From assembly GCA_025210475.1 (NCBI GenBank), contig JAOARW010000065.1:62001-126000 (forward strand): 64,000 nucleotides of DNA, in the 5' to 3' direction. Shown piece by piece: positions 50,290-58,978 of this stretch (within the stretch, counting starts at the first letter, position 1; the number at the start of each line of letters is the position of its first letter). This DNA comes from Carboxylicivirga sp. Its GTDB lineage: Bacteria > Bacteroidota > Bacteroidia > Bacteroidales > Marinilabiliaceae. The notes beneath the pieces were generated by a model. The model was not told the DNA's origin. It did not search any database and was given only the letters and a program-made list of their open reading frames with translations. Both the position numbers and the translations under genes were made by a program.

Positions 50290-51924
50290 ATGGTAATAAA
50301 AGGTAATATAGTTGATGTAGTTTCTAAACAAATATTTCCAGGTGAAATTCATATCAACAAAAGTAGAATTGAAAAAATTAAAAAAGTTGAAGGTGAATTC
50401 GATAAATTCATTCTTCCTGGATTAATAGATAGTCATGTTCATGTAGAAAGTAGTATGTTAGTTCCATCAAGATTTGCTGAGTTGGTTGTTCCACGTGGAA
50501 CGGTAGCAGTGGTTTCTGATCCACATGAAATTGCAAATGTAATGGGAGTGAAGGGGGTTGAGTATATGATTGATGACGCAGCCAAAGTACCATTAAAGTG
50601 TTTTTTTGGAGTGCCTTCGTGTGTGCCGGCAACTAATTTTGAAACATCGGGACATGTTATTGCTAAGGATGAAGTTGAATATTTATTAAAGCAAGGCGCT
50701 CCTTTTTTAGCGGAAATGATGAATTTTCCAGGTGTAATTAATGGTGAAAAAGGGGTTGTTGAAAAATTAGAACTGGCAAAAAAATACAATGTTCCAATTG
50801 ATGGTCATGCTCCGGGTGTAAAAGGAGGTGATATTATAAAGTATGCAGAAGGTGGAATTACAACAGATCACGAGTCTTTTTCAGTTGAAGAAGCAGTGGA
50901 GAAAATCAAAGTTGGCATCAAAACTCAAATTCGAGAGGGAAGTGCTGCAAGGAATTTTGAAGCATTACACACACTTATTCGAGAAGAACCAACTAATACA
51001 ATGTTGTGTACGGATGACAGTCACCCGGATTTAATCATTGAAAAAGGACATATTGATCGTCTGATTCGACTTGGGTTATCAAAAGGATATACCATTTTTG
51101 AGTTGTTTCAGGTAGCAGTTGTCAACCCAATTCAGCACTATAATTTGCCGGTTGGTCTACTAAAAGAAGGAGATCAGGCTGATTTTATTGTAGTTGATAA
51201 TCTCGAAAAATTCAATATTCTGAGTACATATATTGATGGTAAAAAAGTAGGAGAGCATGATTTAGCACTTTTTGAAATGCCTGTTACACGGGCTATTAAT
51301 AATTTTTCTTGTTCAAGCATTACTTTAAATGATCTTCATATAATAGCACCAAATGATAATCCTAGCATAAAAACCATTGTTTCTGAAGATGGAGAATTGT
51401 TAACCGGTGAGTATATTTGGAATTATTCATGTAAAAAAGGTGAGAAAATTCATCATGAAAACTCCGATGATATTTCCAAAATTGTAGTAGTTAATCGCTA
51501 TAAAGACACAAAACCTGTGGTTGGTTACATTAAAAATTTCGGATTAAAACAAGGTGCATTGGCTAGTTCTGTTGCTCACGATAGTCATAATGTGGTAGCA
51601 ATTGGTAAAAATGATGAAGATTTATTATTAGCAATTAATGGAATAATCGAGGAAAAAGGAGGGATAATTGCAGTTAATAATGGAGAAAAGAGGCTCTTAA
51701 ATTTACCTGTTGCGGGGCTAATGACAACCGAAAATGGAAGAATTGTTGCCGAAAAATACGCTCAAATTAACGACTTCGTAAGTGAAATGGGGTGCAAAAT
51801 GAAGGCTCCTTTTATGACTCTTGCCTTTATGTCATTGCTTGTTATTCCATCTTTGAAGATCGGGGATAAAGGTTTATTTGATGTTAATACATTTAGTTTT
51901 ACTAGTTTATTTGTGAATGAATAG
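50290..51924 (+). CDS. ade: Adenine deaminase
   Basis: Amidohydrolase converting adenine to hypoxanthine and ammonia for purine salvage. 544 residues; PGLIDSHVHVESSML with the first metal-binding histidines, VSDPHEIANVMG, IDGHAPGVKGGDI, TTDHESFSVEEA and CTDDSHPDLII, with the late ASSVAHDSHNVVAIG block of the AdeC family. It starts 21 bases after mnmG and overlaps uvrC by eight bases. A weaker parS-like palindrome (50487-50502) lies inside the coding sequence, where it also encodes VPRGT. Confidence 0.95.
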   Translation: MVIKGNIVDVVSKQIFPGEIHINKSRIEKIKKVEGEFDKFILPGLIDSHVHVESSMLVPSRFAELVVPRGTVAVVSDPHEIANVMGVKGVEYMIDDAAKVPLKCFFGVPSCVPATNFETSGHVIAKDEVEYLLKQGAPFLAEMMNFPGVINGEKGVVEKLELAKKYNVPIDGHAPGVKGGDIIKYAEGGITTDHESFSVEEAVEKIKVGIKTQIREGSAARNFEALHTLIREEPTNTMLCTDDSHPDLIIEKGHIDRLIRLGLSKGYTIFELFQVAVVNPIQHYNLPVGLLKEGDQADFIVVDNLEKFNILSTYIDGKKVGEHDLALFEMPVTRAINNFSCSSITLNDLHIIAPNDNPSIKTIVSEDGELLTGEYIWNYSCKKGEKIHHENSDDISKIVVVNRYKDTKPVVGYIKNFGLKQGALASSVAHDSHNVVAIGKNDEDLLLAINGIIEEKGGIIAVNNGEKRLLNLPVAGLMTTENGRIVAEKYAQINDFVSEMGCKMKAPFMTLAFMSLLVIPSLKIGDKGLFDVNTFSFTSLFVNE

Positions 51925-53740
51925 CAGCAAAATAGAACAGGAAAATCGAATAAAACTACTAGTTCAGGCTTTACCATCTTCGCCGGGCGTCTATCAATAC
52001 TTTAGCGAAGATGGTAAAATCATATATATAGGTAAGGCTAAAAACCTGAAAAAAAGGGTAGCTTCATATTTTAGTAAGCAACATGATGATGGTAAAACAC
52101 GAATTTTAGTTCGTAAAATTTATGATATAAAACACATTGTTGTTGATACAGAAGAGGATGCTTTACTGCTCGAAAATAACTTAATAAAGAAGTATCAACC
52201 TCGCTATAATATTCTGCTAAAGGACGATAAATCTTTCCCTTACATTGTAATAAAAAACGAGCCATTTCCGCGTGTTTTTCAAACTAGAAATTTTGTCAGA
52301 GACGGAAGTATATATTTTGGTCCCTATACTTCGGTAGGGATGGTGCGTACTTTAATTGAGCTATTTAGGCAAATTTATCCCATTCGAACCTGTAAGCATA
52401 AGTTAAATGATGAGAATATTAAGGATGGAAAATTTCGTGAATGCCTTGAATTTCACATTGGAAAATGTAAAGCGCCATGTATAGGTAAGTACGAAGAAGA
52501 GGTATATCGGGCAAATATTGATGCGATAAAAGAGATTTTAAATGGTAATATTTCGTCGGTTTTAAAGTATATGCATGGTGTAATGATGCAATTTTCCGAT
52601 GATTTAGAGTTTGAAAAAGCAGGTGAAATTAAAGCTAAAATTGATCTTTTAAAGGGATATCAAAGCAAATCAACAGTTGTAAATCCTAAAATTACTAATG
52701 TTGATGTGTTTAGTATTATCGAAGATGAGAAGGCTGGATACGTTAATTTTATTCGTGTTGTGAATGGAGCGATCATTCAATCACACACTATGGAGTTTAA
52801 AAAGAAGCTAAATGAGAGTTCTCAGGAGATTTTATTACTTGCAATTTCTGAAATTCAGAACCGACTTAAGTTACTTGCGCGCGAAGTTTTAGTGCCTTTG
52901 AAACTTGATATTGACTTTGAAAGAACTAATTTGGTTGTTCCTAAAATAGGGGATAAGAGGAAGTTAATGGATTTATCGGAACGAAATGTTAAGTATTATC
53001 GACTGGATAAATTGAAGCAACAATCGCTTCATAAAAAAGAACCAAGAGAAGAACGATTGCTTAAAGTTATGCAATCCGATCTTCGATTAAAAGTGTTACC
53101 AAGACATATTGAATGTTTCGACAACTCAAATATTCAGGGAACAAATCCTGTTGCTGCTTGTGTGGTTTTCCGAAATGCTAAGCCCTTTAAAAAGGATTAT
53201 CGACATTTTAATATCAAAACAGTAGAAGGGCCGAATGATTTTGCATCGATGGAAGAAGTTGTTTATCGACGTTATAAGCGATTAAAAGATGAAGGACAAG
53301 GCTTACCTCAGTTAGTTGTTATTGATGGTGGAAAAGGGCAATTAGGAGCGGCTGTGAAAATATTAAGAGATCTTGAATTAACTGACCAGATATCTGTTAT
53401 TGGAATTGCGAAGCGTTTGGAAGAAATTTTCTATCCTGGAGATCCGGTTCCATTATACCTGGATAAAAATTCGGAGACGCTAAAAATTATTCAGCATTTA
53501 AGAAATGAAGCCCACCGATTTGGTATTACCTTTCATCGTCAGAAACGATCCATTAATTTTATCAATTCTGAGCTAAACAATATTCCTGGTGTGGGAGATA
53601 AAACAATTGAACAATTATACAGGAATTTTAAATCATTTAACAAAATAAAAGAAGCTACAATTCAAAATTTAGTGTCTGTTGTAGGGAAGGATAAGGCTAA
53701 ACGAATATATTCATATTTTAATTCAGGTAAAGAAGTTTAA
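51917..53740 (+). CDS. uvrC: Excinuclease ABC subunit C
   Basis: Makes both incisions in nucleotide-excision repair. 607 residues: N-terminal GIY-YIG nuclease (SSPGVYQYFSEDGKIIYIGKAK, residues about 17-45), cysteines around CLEFHIGKCKAPCIGKY, UVR motif (ADDLEFEKAGEIKAKIDLLKG-like, residues about 215-240), the RNase H-like C-terminal nuclease with IECFDNSNIQG and VIDGGKGQLGAA, and a terminal helix-hairpin-helix (NNIPGVGDKTIEQLYRNF). All expected parts are there. It overlaps ade by eight bases. Confidence 0.97.
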   Translation: MNSSKIEQENRIKLLVQALPSSPGVYQYFSEDGKIIYIGKAKNLKKRVASYFSKQHDDGKTRILVRKIYDIKHIVVDTEEDALLLENNLIKKYQPRYNILLKDDKSFPYIVIKNEPFPRVFQTRNFVRDGSIYFGPYTSVGMVRTLIELFRQIYPIRTCKHKLNDENIKDGKFRECLEFHIGKCKAPCIGKYEEEVYRANIDAIKEILNGNISSVLKYMHGVMMQFSDDLEFEKAGEIKAKIDLLKGYQSKSTVVNPKITNVDVFSIIEDEKAGYVNFIRVVNGAIIQSHTMEFKKKLNESSQEILLLAISEIQNRLKLLAREVLVPLKLDIDFERTNLVVPKIGDKRKLMDLSERNVKYYRLDKLKQQSLHKKEPREERLLKVMQSDLRLKVLPRHIECFDNSNIQGTNPVAACVVFRNAKPFKKDYRHFNIKTVEGPNDFASMEEVVYRRYKRLKDEGQGLPQLVVIDGGKGQLGAAVKILRDLELTDQISVIGIAKRLEEIFYPGDPVPLYLDKNSETLKIIQHLRNEAHRFGITFHRQKRSINFINSELNNIPGVGDKTIEQLYRNFKSFNKIKEATIQNLVSVVGKDKAKRIYSYFNSGKEV

Positions 53741-53796
53741 GTGTCACATATATAGAGTTATAGGATTGTTATCGATGATATGTAAAATGAGGAAGA

Positions 53797-54783
53797 TTAG
53801 CTAAAAAAGCCTTTTGTAATCATTTGAATAGCCTCTTCGTTCAAATTTTGAAAATATAGTTTTGATAATATATTATATATTAATATGTAGTTATGTTGCT
53901 TCCCAATCACCACTTCTATGATTTTATTAATGGAAGTTTTTAAAGATTGATCTGAGCAACGAATTTTACATTCGCTAATGATTCCCTTTTCAATGCGTAT
54001 TGAAGATTTAATATGGATGTCATTTTTTAGCTTATAGCGACGGTTTAATTCAAAGTTGGGGCTATAGCCATAGTTCCATTCCCAATTAATATATTTATCC
54101 TTTAAAATGGTCTCTATTTGGCTAATTTCAGCAGCTTCTAGTTTGTATGCACTTGCTGTGTTGTAGAAGGAGAGTAGGAAATCGAAAATATACTTGACAA
54201 AAGCGTTGTAAGAAATTGGTTCTTTGAGTTGCTTGGATATGTTGGTAACTTCACTGCGTACCGATTTAACTGCTTTATCTTTAATTGCTAATGGGTTGTT
54301 TTTTAAGGCTTGGTTTAAAACTACTAAATCGGATTTAAAGAGCAGTGTTCCATGGTGCATCACTCGACTTTTGTAAACATGAGAGGCATTACCTGATACT
54401 TTTTTACCATTGATCTGAATATCATGACGCTTACCGAAAGTTGCATCGATTCCTAATTCTTTTAAAGCTAATAATATAGGTTCAGAGTATTTTGCAAAAT
54501 TCACTAATTCACCTTTTTTACCCGATTGAATAAAGCAAAAGTTTAAGTTATATAAGTCATGGTAAACAGTTCCACCTCCCGATAAGCGACGGTAAACAGG
54601 TATGTTATTTTGGTTGATGTAATCATAATTGATTTCAGCCAGTGTATTTTGGTGTTTACCTACAATTATCGATGGAGAATTGGTATAAAGAAAAAATACA
54701 TCTTCGTTGGTGTGTCGAAGTAAATACTCTTCGGTTGCCAGGTTAAACGAAGGTTCGTTCGTAGTGCTTATAATTCCTTTCAT
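53797..54783 (-). CDS. lplA: Lipoate-protein ligase A
   Basis: Attaches free lipoate to the E2 and GcvH proteins using ATP. 328 residues; the adenylate-binding signature RRLSGGGTVYHD at residues 65-76, KVSGNASHVYKSRVMHHGTLLF, and a C-terminal accessory domain (NYGYSPNFELNRRYK onward). It stands on the minus strand inside an otherwise rightward region. No lipA or lipB is nearby. Its promoter is not clear. Confidence 0.94.
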   Translation of the reverse strand: MKGIISTTNEPSFNLATEEYLLRHTNEDVFFLYTNSPSIIVGKHQNTLAEINYDYINQNNIPVYRRLSGGGTVYHDLYNLNFCFIQSGKKGELVNFAKYSEPILLALKELGIDATFGKRHDIQINGKKVSGNASHVYKSRVMHHGTLLFKSDLVVLNQALKNNPLAIKDKAVKSVRSEVTNISKQLKEPISYNAFVKYIFDFLLSFYNTASAYKLEAAEISQIETILKDKYINWEWNYGYSPNFELNRRYKLKNDIHIKSSIRIEKGIISECKIRCSDQSLKTSINKIIEVVIGKQHNYILIYNILSKLYFQNLNEEAIQMITKGFFS

Positions 54784-54886
54784 ATCTTTTATTTACACAG
54801 CTTTTTTTAACATACTTATTTAGGTTGTTACCTTCACTTTATTTGTTCATAAAGTTTAATCTAAACCATATTTAGCTGATTTTGTT

Positions 54887-54894
54887 TATTTTTG
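54887..54894 (+). promoter_or_regulatory. -7 element of the dtd-MazG-deoC operon
   Basis: TATTTTTG fits TAnnTTTG, 92 bases upstream of the dtd start codon. No -33 TTG at normal spacing. Confidence 0.4.
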
Positions 54895-54985
54895 TGATCA
54901 AAACCGACCAAATGGTCTAGTGAATTCGCTTGCTTATTAACTATCGAAAGATAAATTGTATTTTCGGTAAGTAAAAAAATTGTTT

Positions 54986-55438
54986 ATGCGATTAGTGATT
55001 CAAAGGGTAAGTGAGGCTTCTGTTTCAATTAATCAGAAAGTTAAATCCGCTATTAATAAGGGGCTGATGATACTGGTAGGGATTGAAGCTGAGGACAATT
55101 CGGAAGATATTGAATGGTTGGTTAAAAAGACTTGTAATCTTCGTATTTTCGATGATGAAAATGGGGTGATGAATAAATCGGTTATGGACCTTAAAGGAGA
55201 GTTTTTGGTAATTAGTCAGTTTACTCTACATGCCAGAACCAAAAAAGGTAATCGACCCTCGTATGTAAACGCCGCCGGGCCTGATTTGGCCATTCCTCTT
55301 TACAGGGATTTTGTAAAACGATTGCAGCAGGAAAGTGGTTTAAATGTAGGAACCGGTGAGTTTGGTGCCAATATGCAGGTACATTTAATTAATGATGGAC
55401 CTGTGACAATTTTAATTGATTCTAAAAGAAGAGAATAA
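54986..55438 (+). CDS. dtd: D-aminoacyl-tRNA deacylase
   Basis: Removes D-amino acids wrongly attached to tRNA. Start at the ATG of MRLVIQRVSEASV (54986), since a TTG two codons earlier adds nothing. 150 residues; LVISQFTLHARTKKGNRPSY contains the SQFTL motif, and NDGPVTILIDS the Gly-cisPro-type motif. The stop overlaps the next start (TAATG), so dtd and the MazG-like gene are translationally coupled. Confidence 0.96.
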   Translation: MRLVIQRVSEASVSINQKVKSAINKGLMILVGIEAEDNSEDIEWLVKKTCNLRIFDDENGVMNKSVMDLKGEFLVISQFTLHARTKKGNRPSYVNAAGPDLAIPLYRDFVKRLQQESGLNVGTGEFGANMQVHLINDGPVTILIDSKRRE

Positions 55439-55764
55439 TGAAATTATCGGAAGCACAGGAACAAGTTGATAAGTGGATTAAAACTTATGGTGTAAGGTAC
55501 TTCAGTGAGCTGACTAATTTGGCAATTTTAACTGAAGAAGTTGGTGAACTGGCCAGAATAATGGCCCGTACCTATGGCGATCAATCGTTTAAAAAGAAGG
55601 ATCTCGAAGCTAATCTTGGTGATGAAATGGCGGATGTGTTATGGGTATTGATTTGCTTGGCCAATCAAACAGGAATTGATCTGGAGGAAGCTTTTCGTAA
55701 AAATATGGAGAAGAAGACCCAACGTGATCATTCACGACATTTAAATAATGAAAAATTAAAATGA
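55438..55764 (+). CDS. MazG-like nucleotide pyrophosphohydrolase
   Basis: Small all-alpha NTP pyrophosphatase (108 residues). ILTEEVGELARIMARTYG gives the ExxE metal motif and LGDEMADVLWVLICLANQTGIDL the matching ExxD. This single-domain type hydrolyses non-canonical or deoxynucleotides (house-cleaning), in contrast to full MazG with two domains. It lies between dtd and deoC in one operon. Confidence 0.9.
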   Translation: MKLSEAQEQVDKWIKTYGVRYFSELTNLAILTEEVGELARIMARTYGDQSFKKKDLEANLGDEMADVLWVLICLANQTGIDLEEAFRKNMEKKTQRDHSRHLNNEKLK

Positions 55765-55780
55765 TATATTAATCGCCAGG

Positions 55781-56704
55781 TTGTCAGAAACTAATGGCAG
55801 TAAGTTTATTATTATGGAAGGATTGATGGATAAGTTTCCTTTTACTATTACAGATGAAGCTATTGCAAAAGGAATTAAATCGGCTCAAAAAGGGGTAGAA
55901 GCCAACAAAGCCGACAAAGAAGTATTAAAATTACTATTTAACTGTATTGATCTAACATCTTTGTATACTGAAGATTCAGCTGATAGTATCCGCGATTTTG
56001 TTGAGAAGGTAAACGAACTTCCTGAGCACTTTAATTTTGTTCCTCAGGTGGCAGCTATGTGTGTATACCCTGTTTTTGCACCTGTGTTAAAAAGTGGTCT
56101 TAAAGATCAGAATATTGGACGCGCTGTTGTTTCGGCAGGTTTTCCATCGTCGCAAACATTTTTAGACGTTAAAAAGCTTGAAACACAACGAGCGGTTGAT
56201 TTTGGTGCTACAGAAATTGACATAGTAATGTCAGTTGGTGAGTTTTTAGAGGGTAATTACGAGTTTGTGGGGGAAGAAATTCATGCCATTAAAGGTGTAA
56301 TGGGAGAGGCCCATTTAAAAGTGATCCTGGAATCGGGAACGCTTGAGAAGATGGAGGATATATGGACGGCCAGTATGATTTCAATGGCTAATGGAGCTGA
56401 TTTTATTAAAACTTCCACCGGTAAACAGCAACCTGCGGCTACCTTTGAGGCGGCTTTTGTGATGCTGACTGCGATCAAGAAGTATTATGATGAAACAGGT
56501 GTTAAGATTGGATTTAAGCCAGCTGGAGGCATTTCTACAGCCGAAGATGCTTTGGTGTATTATAACCTGGTAAAAAATATTTGTGGCGACGAATGGTTGA
56601 ATAATAAACTGTTCAGAATAGGAGCGAGCCGTTTGGCAAATAACTTATTGACAGATGTTGCGGAGTTGGAAAATGGTTATCGTAAAGAGATTAAATATTT
56701 TTAA
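55781..56704 (+). CDS. deoC: Deoxyribose-phosphate aldolase
   Basis: Class I aldolase cleaving 2-deoxyribose 5-phosphate to acetaldehyde and glyceraldehyde 3-phosphate. The Schiff-base region GFKPAGGIST and GADFIKTSTGKQQPAA are family hallmarks. The start is either TTG at 55781 (MSETNGSKFIIMEG) or the ATG at 55814 (MEGLMDKFPFTI). I keep the longer one with reservation. At about 300 residues it is the long form, with more N-terminus than E. coli DeoC. Ends at a strong shared terminator. Confidence 0.93.
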   Translation: MSETNGSKFIIMEGLMDKFPFTITDEAIAKGIKSAQKGVEANKADKEVLKLLFNCIDLTSLYTEDSADSIRDFVEKVNELPEHFNFVPQVAAMCVYPVFAPVLKSGLKDQNIGRAVVSAGFPSSQTFLDVKKLETQRAVDFGATEIDIVMSVGEFLEGNYEFVGEEIHAIKGVMGEAHLKVILESGTLEKMEDIWTASMISMANGADFIKTSTGKQQPAATFEAAFVMLTAIKKYYDETGVKIGFKPAGGISTAEDALVYYNLVKNICGDEWLNNKLFRIGASRLANNLLTDVAELENGYRKEIKYF

Positions 56705-56770
56705 ATCAATCAGATATCGGTTGTATAAGTAATTTACATTTTAGGTCTGAATAACCTATATATCTAATAA

Positions 56771-56807
56771 AACAAAGGGTTGCAATTATTTGCAACCCTT
56801 TGTTTTT
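56771..56807. terminator. Bidirectional terminator between deoC and the polyprenyl synthase gene
   Basis: Perfect 15-pair stem AACAAAGGGTTGCAA (56771-56785) and 56790-56804, loop TTAT, T-tract following. Confidence 0.92.
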
Positions 56808-56824
56808 ACGTTAGTATTGTGGTA

Positions 56825-57799
56825 TTATTTCTTTCTCTTTAATGTGTAATCGACCATTGTAAGTAACGCTGTTTTAGTCTCAGAGTCTTCGTAACCTCCA
56901 ATGTTATCCTTGGCTTTCTGAGCAAATAATTCCATTTGTTCTTTGGCGTACTCAATGCCACCATTGGCCTTAACAAATTCAATAATCTCTTCTACCTTTT
57001 TCTCATTTTTATGGTGTCGTCGTATCAATCTTAATATACGACGTTGCTCTTTTTTGTTAGCTTGATTAAGAGCGTATATCAGCGGTAGGGTAAGTTTCTT
57101 TTCCTTAATGTCGTTACCCGTTGGCTTACCGATTAAGCCCGTTTTTTCGTAATCAAATAAATCATCACGTATCTGAAAAGCAATACCCAGGTTTTCTCCA
57201 AATTCGGCCATGTTATTTAGCTTATCGCCATTGGTTCCTACCGATAAGGCACCAGCTTTGGTACAGGCGGCAATCAAAGTAGCAGTTTTTTTCCGTATGA
57301 TTTGGTAATAAACTTCCTCTGTAATGTCTAATTTACGCGATTTTTCAATCTGCAAGAGCTCGCCTTCGGCCATTTCACTAACTGCATTCGATACGACTTT
57401 CAAAACATCAATTTGTCCCGTATCCAACGACAGACTCAATCCTTTCGATAAAAAGAAGTCGCCAACCAATACCGCAACTTTAGATTTCCATAAGGCATTG
57501 ATACTGAAGAATCCACGTCTCTGGTAGGTTTCGTCTACCACGTCATCGTGAATTAATGTAGCGGTGTGCAGCAACTCAATTAATGCTGCTGAGATGTAAC
57601 TGGCTTCACTGATTTCGCCATTTAATTTGGCCGAAAGAAAGACCAGCATCGGGCGCATTTGTTTCCCTTTACGTCGGAGTACATAATTGGTAATTATATC
57701 AAGTAACGGAATCTTCGATTTAAGCTGTTCCTTAAAGTAGGGTTCAAATTCTTTCATCTCCTTCTCTATAGGAGCTTTAATAAGTGCAGTATCTGACAT
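56825..57799 (-). CDS. Trans-polyprenyl diphosphate synthase (IspB-like)
   Basis: Makes the long isoprenoid tail, probably that of menaquinone, by chain extension with isopentenyl diphosphate. 324 residues; first aspartate-rich motif LIHDDVVDE (residues about 88-96), GKQMRPMLVFLSA, second motif QIRDDLFDYE. The residues before the first motif (ELLHTATLIHDD) lack bulky tyrosines or phenylalanines near the site, as in long-chain (C35-C45) synthases. Chain length is not proved by sequence. A -7 box lies at 57829-57836. Confidence 0.93.
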   Translation of the reverse strand: MSDTALIKAPIEKEMKEFEPYFKEQLKSKIPLLDIITNYVLRRKGKQMRPMLVFLSAKLNGEISEASYISAALIELLHTATLIHDDVVDETYQRRGFFSINALWKSKVAVLVGDFFLSKGLSLSLDTGQIDVLKVVSNAVSEMAEGELLQIEKSRKLDITEEVYYQIIRKKTATLIAACTKAGALSVGTNGDKLNNMAEFGENLGIAFQIRDDLFDYEKTGLIGKPTGNDIKEKKLTLPLIYALNQANKKEQRRILRLIRRHHKNEKKVEEIIEFVKANGGIEYAKEQMELFAQKAKDNIGGYEDSETKTALLTMVDYTLKRKK

Positions 57800-57828
57800 A
57801 TAGTTTTCTATTCAATGCGCAACTTTCA

Positions 57829-57836
57829 CAAAAATA
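57829..57836 (-). promoter_or_regulatory. -7 element of the polyprenyl synthase gene
   Basis: TATTTTTG on the minus strand, about 30 bases upstream of the start codon. Confidence 0.45.
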
Positions 57837-57949
57837 ATGGAAAGCGTCAAATTTAACGATTCTAGCCTATTTTTAGTTCATCATATTGATATAATCTAAA
57901 TATTTAAATATTTTTGCACATTCGTAACGATAATATAGCAAGATAGTTA

Positions 57950-57957
57950 TATATTTG
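57950..57957 (+). promoter_or_regulatory. -7 element of the ArsR-type gene
   Basis: TATATTTG, 35 bases upstream of the start codon at 57992. An ATATTTAAATAT palindrome lies at about 57899-57910 and could be a repressor site. Confidence 0.45.
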
Positions 57958-57991
57958 CATTTGTAAGTATTTTAAAAATCACCCTTTAAAG

Positions 57992-58294
57992 ATGAAGATA
58001 AAAGATTTAGATACGGAGATGTTGGATAGGGCAGCCGGAATGCTTAAGGCCATTGCTCACCCAATGCGCATTGCCATTTTAAGTCATTTGGAAGATGGTA
58101 ATAAGTTAACAGTAACCGAAATTCATAAGTTACTGGATATTGAGCAATCAACTACTTCTCATCACTTGGGAATATTGAAAGACAAAGGAGTGCTGGCAAG
58201 TGAGCGTCAAGGAAAAAATACATTTTATTATCTCAAACACAATAGTTTACGAAATATTGTGGATTGTGTAAGTAAATGTACAATTGTTAAGTAA
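57992..58294 (+). CDS. ArsR-type winged-helix regulator
   Basis: 100 residues: MLKAIAHPMRIAILSHLEDGNKLTVTEIHKLLDIEQSTTSHHLGILKDKGVLASER is the winged helix-turn-helix of ArsR/SmtB proteins. The C-terminus carries CVSKC, a possible metal- or thiol-sensing pair; the classic ELCVCDL motif is absent. It lies 57 bases upstream of queD on the same strand and may be co-transcribed with it. The inducer is unknown. Confidence 0.88.
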   Translation: MKIKDLDTEMLDRAAGMLKAIAHPMRIAILSHLEDGNKLTVTEIHKLLDIEQSTTSHHLGILKDKGVLASERQGKNTFYYLKHNSLRNIVDCVSKCTIVK

Positions 58295-58351
58295 AAAATT
58301 AGAAGTTGAGATATAAAGGCTGATAAATTCAGTCTTTTTTATTTTGTGGAG

Positions 58352-58801
58352 ATGGCAAAAATACGATTAACGAAAGAATTTCGCTTTGAAATGGCTCATG
58401 CCCTTTGGAATTACGATGGGCTTTGCAAAAACCTTCATGGGCATTCATATATTTTAAATGTTACGGTAATTGGCGATCCGATTGAGGATGAGAGTAATCC
58501 GAAGTTAGGTATGGTTATGGATTTTGGTGATCTGAAAAAGATTGTCAACGAGGAGATTATAGATCAACTCGATCATGCGGTGGTATTAAGTAAAAATGCT
58601 CCAACAGAACAATTGCTGGCCCTGCCTCAAATGGGCGAGCGCCACGAAATAGTCGATTATCAGCCAACTTGTGAGAATATGTTGGTCGATTTCGCCGAAC
58701 GGATAAAGAAACGACTGCCGGCCAATATTGAATTGTTTAGCTTAAAATTGAACGAAACAGCCACCAGCTATGCCGAATGGTATGCCAGTGATAATATTTA
58801 G
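58352..58801 (+). CDS. queD: 6-carboxy-tetrahydropterin synthase (QueD)
   Basis: Zinc enzyme of the PTPS family in queuosine/preQ0 synthesis. Start at the ATG 58352 (MAKIRLTKEFRFEMAH); a GTG two codons earlier is possible. FRFEMAHAL gives the first zinc histidine and NLHGHSYILNV the other two; LDHAVVLSK and CENMLVDFAERIK with LNETATSYAEW complete the active site. The short cysteine-containing segment LCKNLHGHS matches QueD. Other que genes are not adjacent. Ends at a strong terminator. Confidence 0.93.
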   Translation: MAKIRLTKEFRFEMAHALWNYDGLCKNLHGHSYILNVTVIGDPIEDESNPKLGMVMDFGDLKKIVNEEIIDQLDHAVVLSKNAPTEQLLALPQMGERHEIVDYQPTCENMLVDFAERIKKRLPANIELFSLKLNETATSYAEWYASDNI

Positions 58802-58840
58802 CCCCTAGTCACTAGAAGGTAGGGATTAGCTTTTAGTAAG

Positions 58841-58889
58841 GGATAACATTGTTATTTTAAAATTGAAATAACGATGTTATCCTTTTTTT
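58841..58889 (+). terminator. Intrinsic terminator after queD
   Basis: Seventeen-pair stem with one G-T pair (58841-58857 with 58866-58882), eight-base loop, then seven T. Confidence 0.92.
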
Positions 58890-58978
58890 CTTTTTAGCCA
58901 AGTTGTAAATAAGCTAGCTTCTATCGACAAGCCTCTAGTAGCTAATTACTATCTTTATCAAAAAAAACACAATAAATC

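Noticed and set aside
50487..50502. Third parS site TGTTCCACGTGGAACG
   Set aside because: 14 of 16 match but lies in a VPRGT-coding stretch. Not listed as a feature; ParB ChIP would decide.
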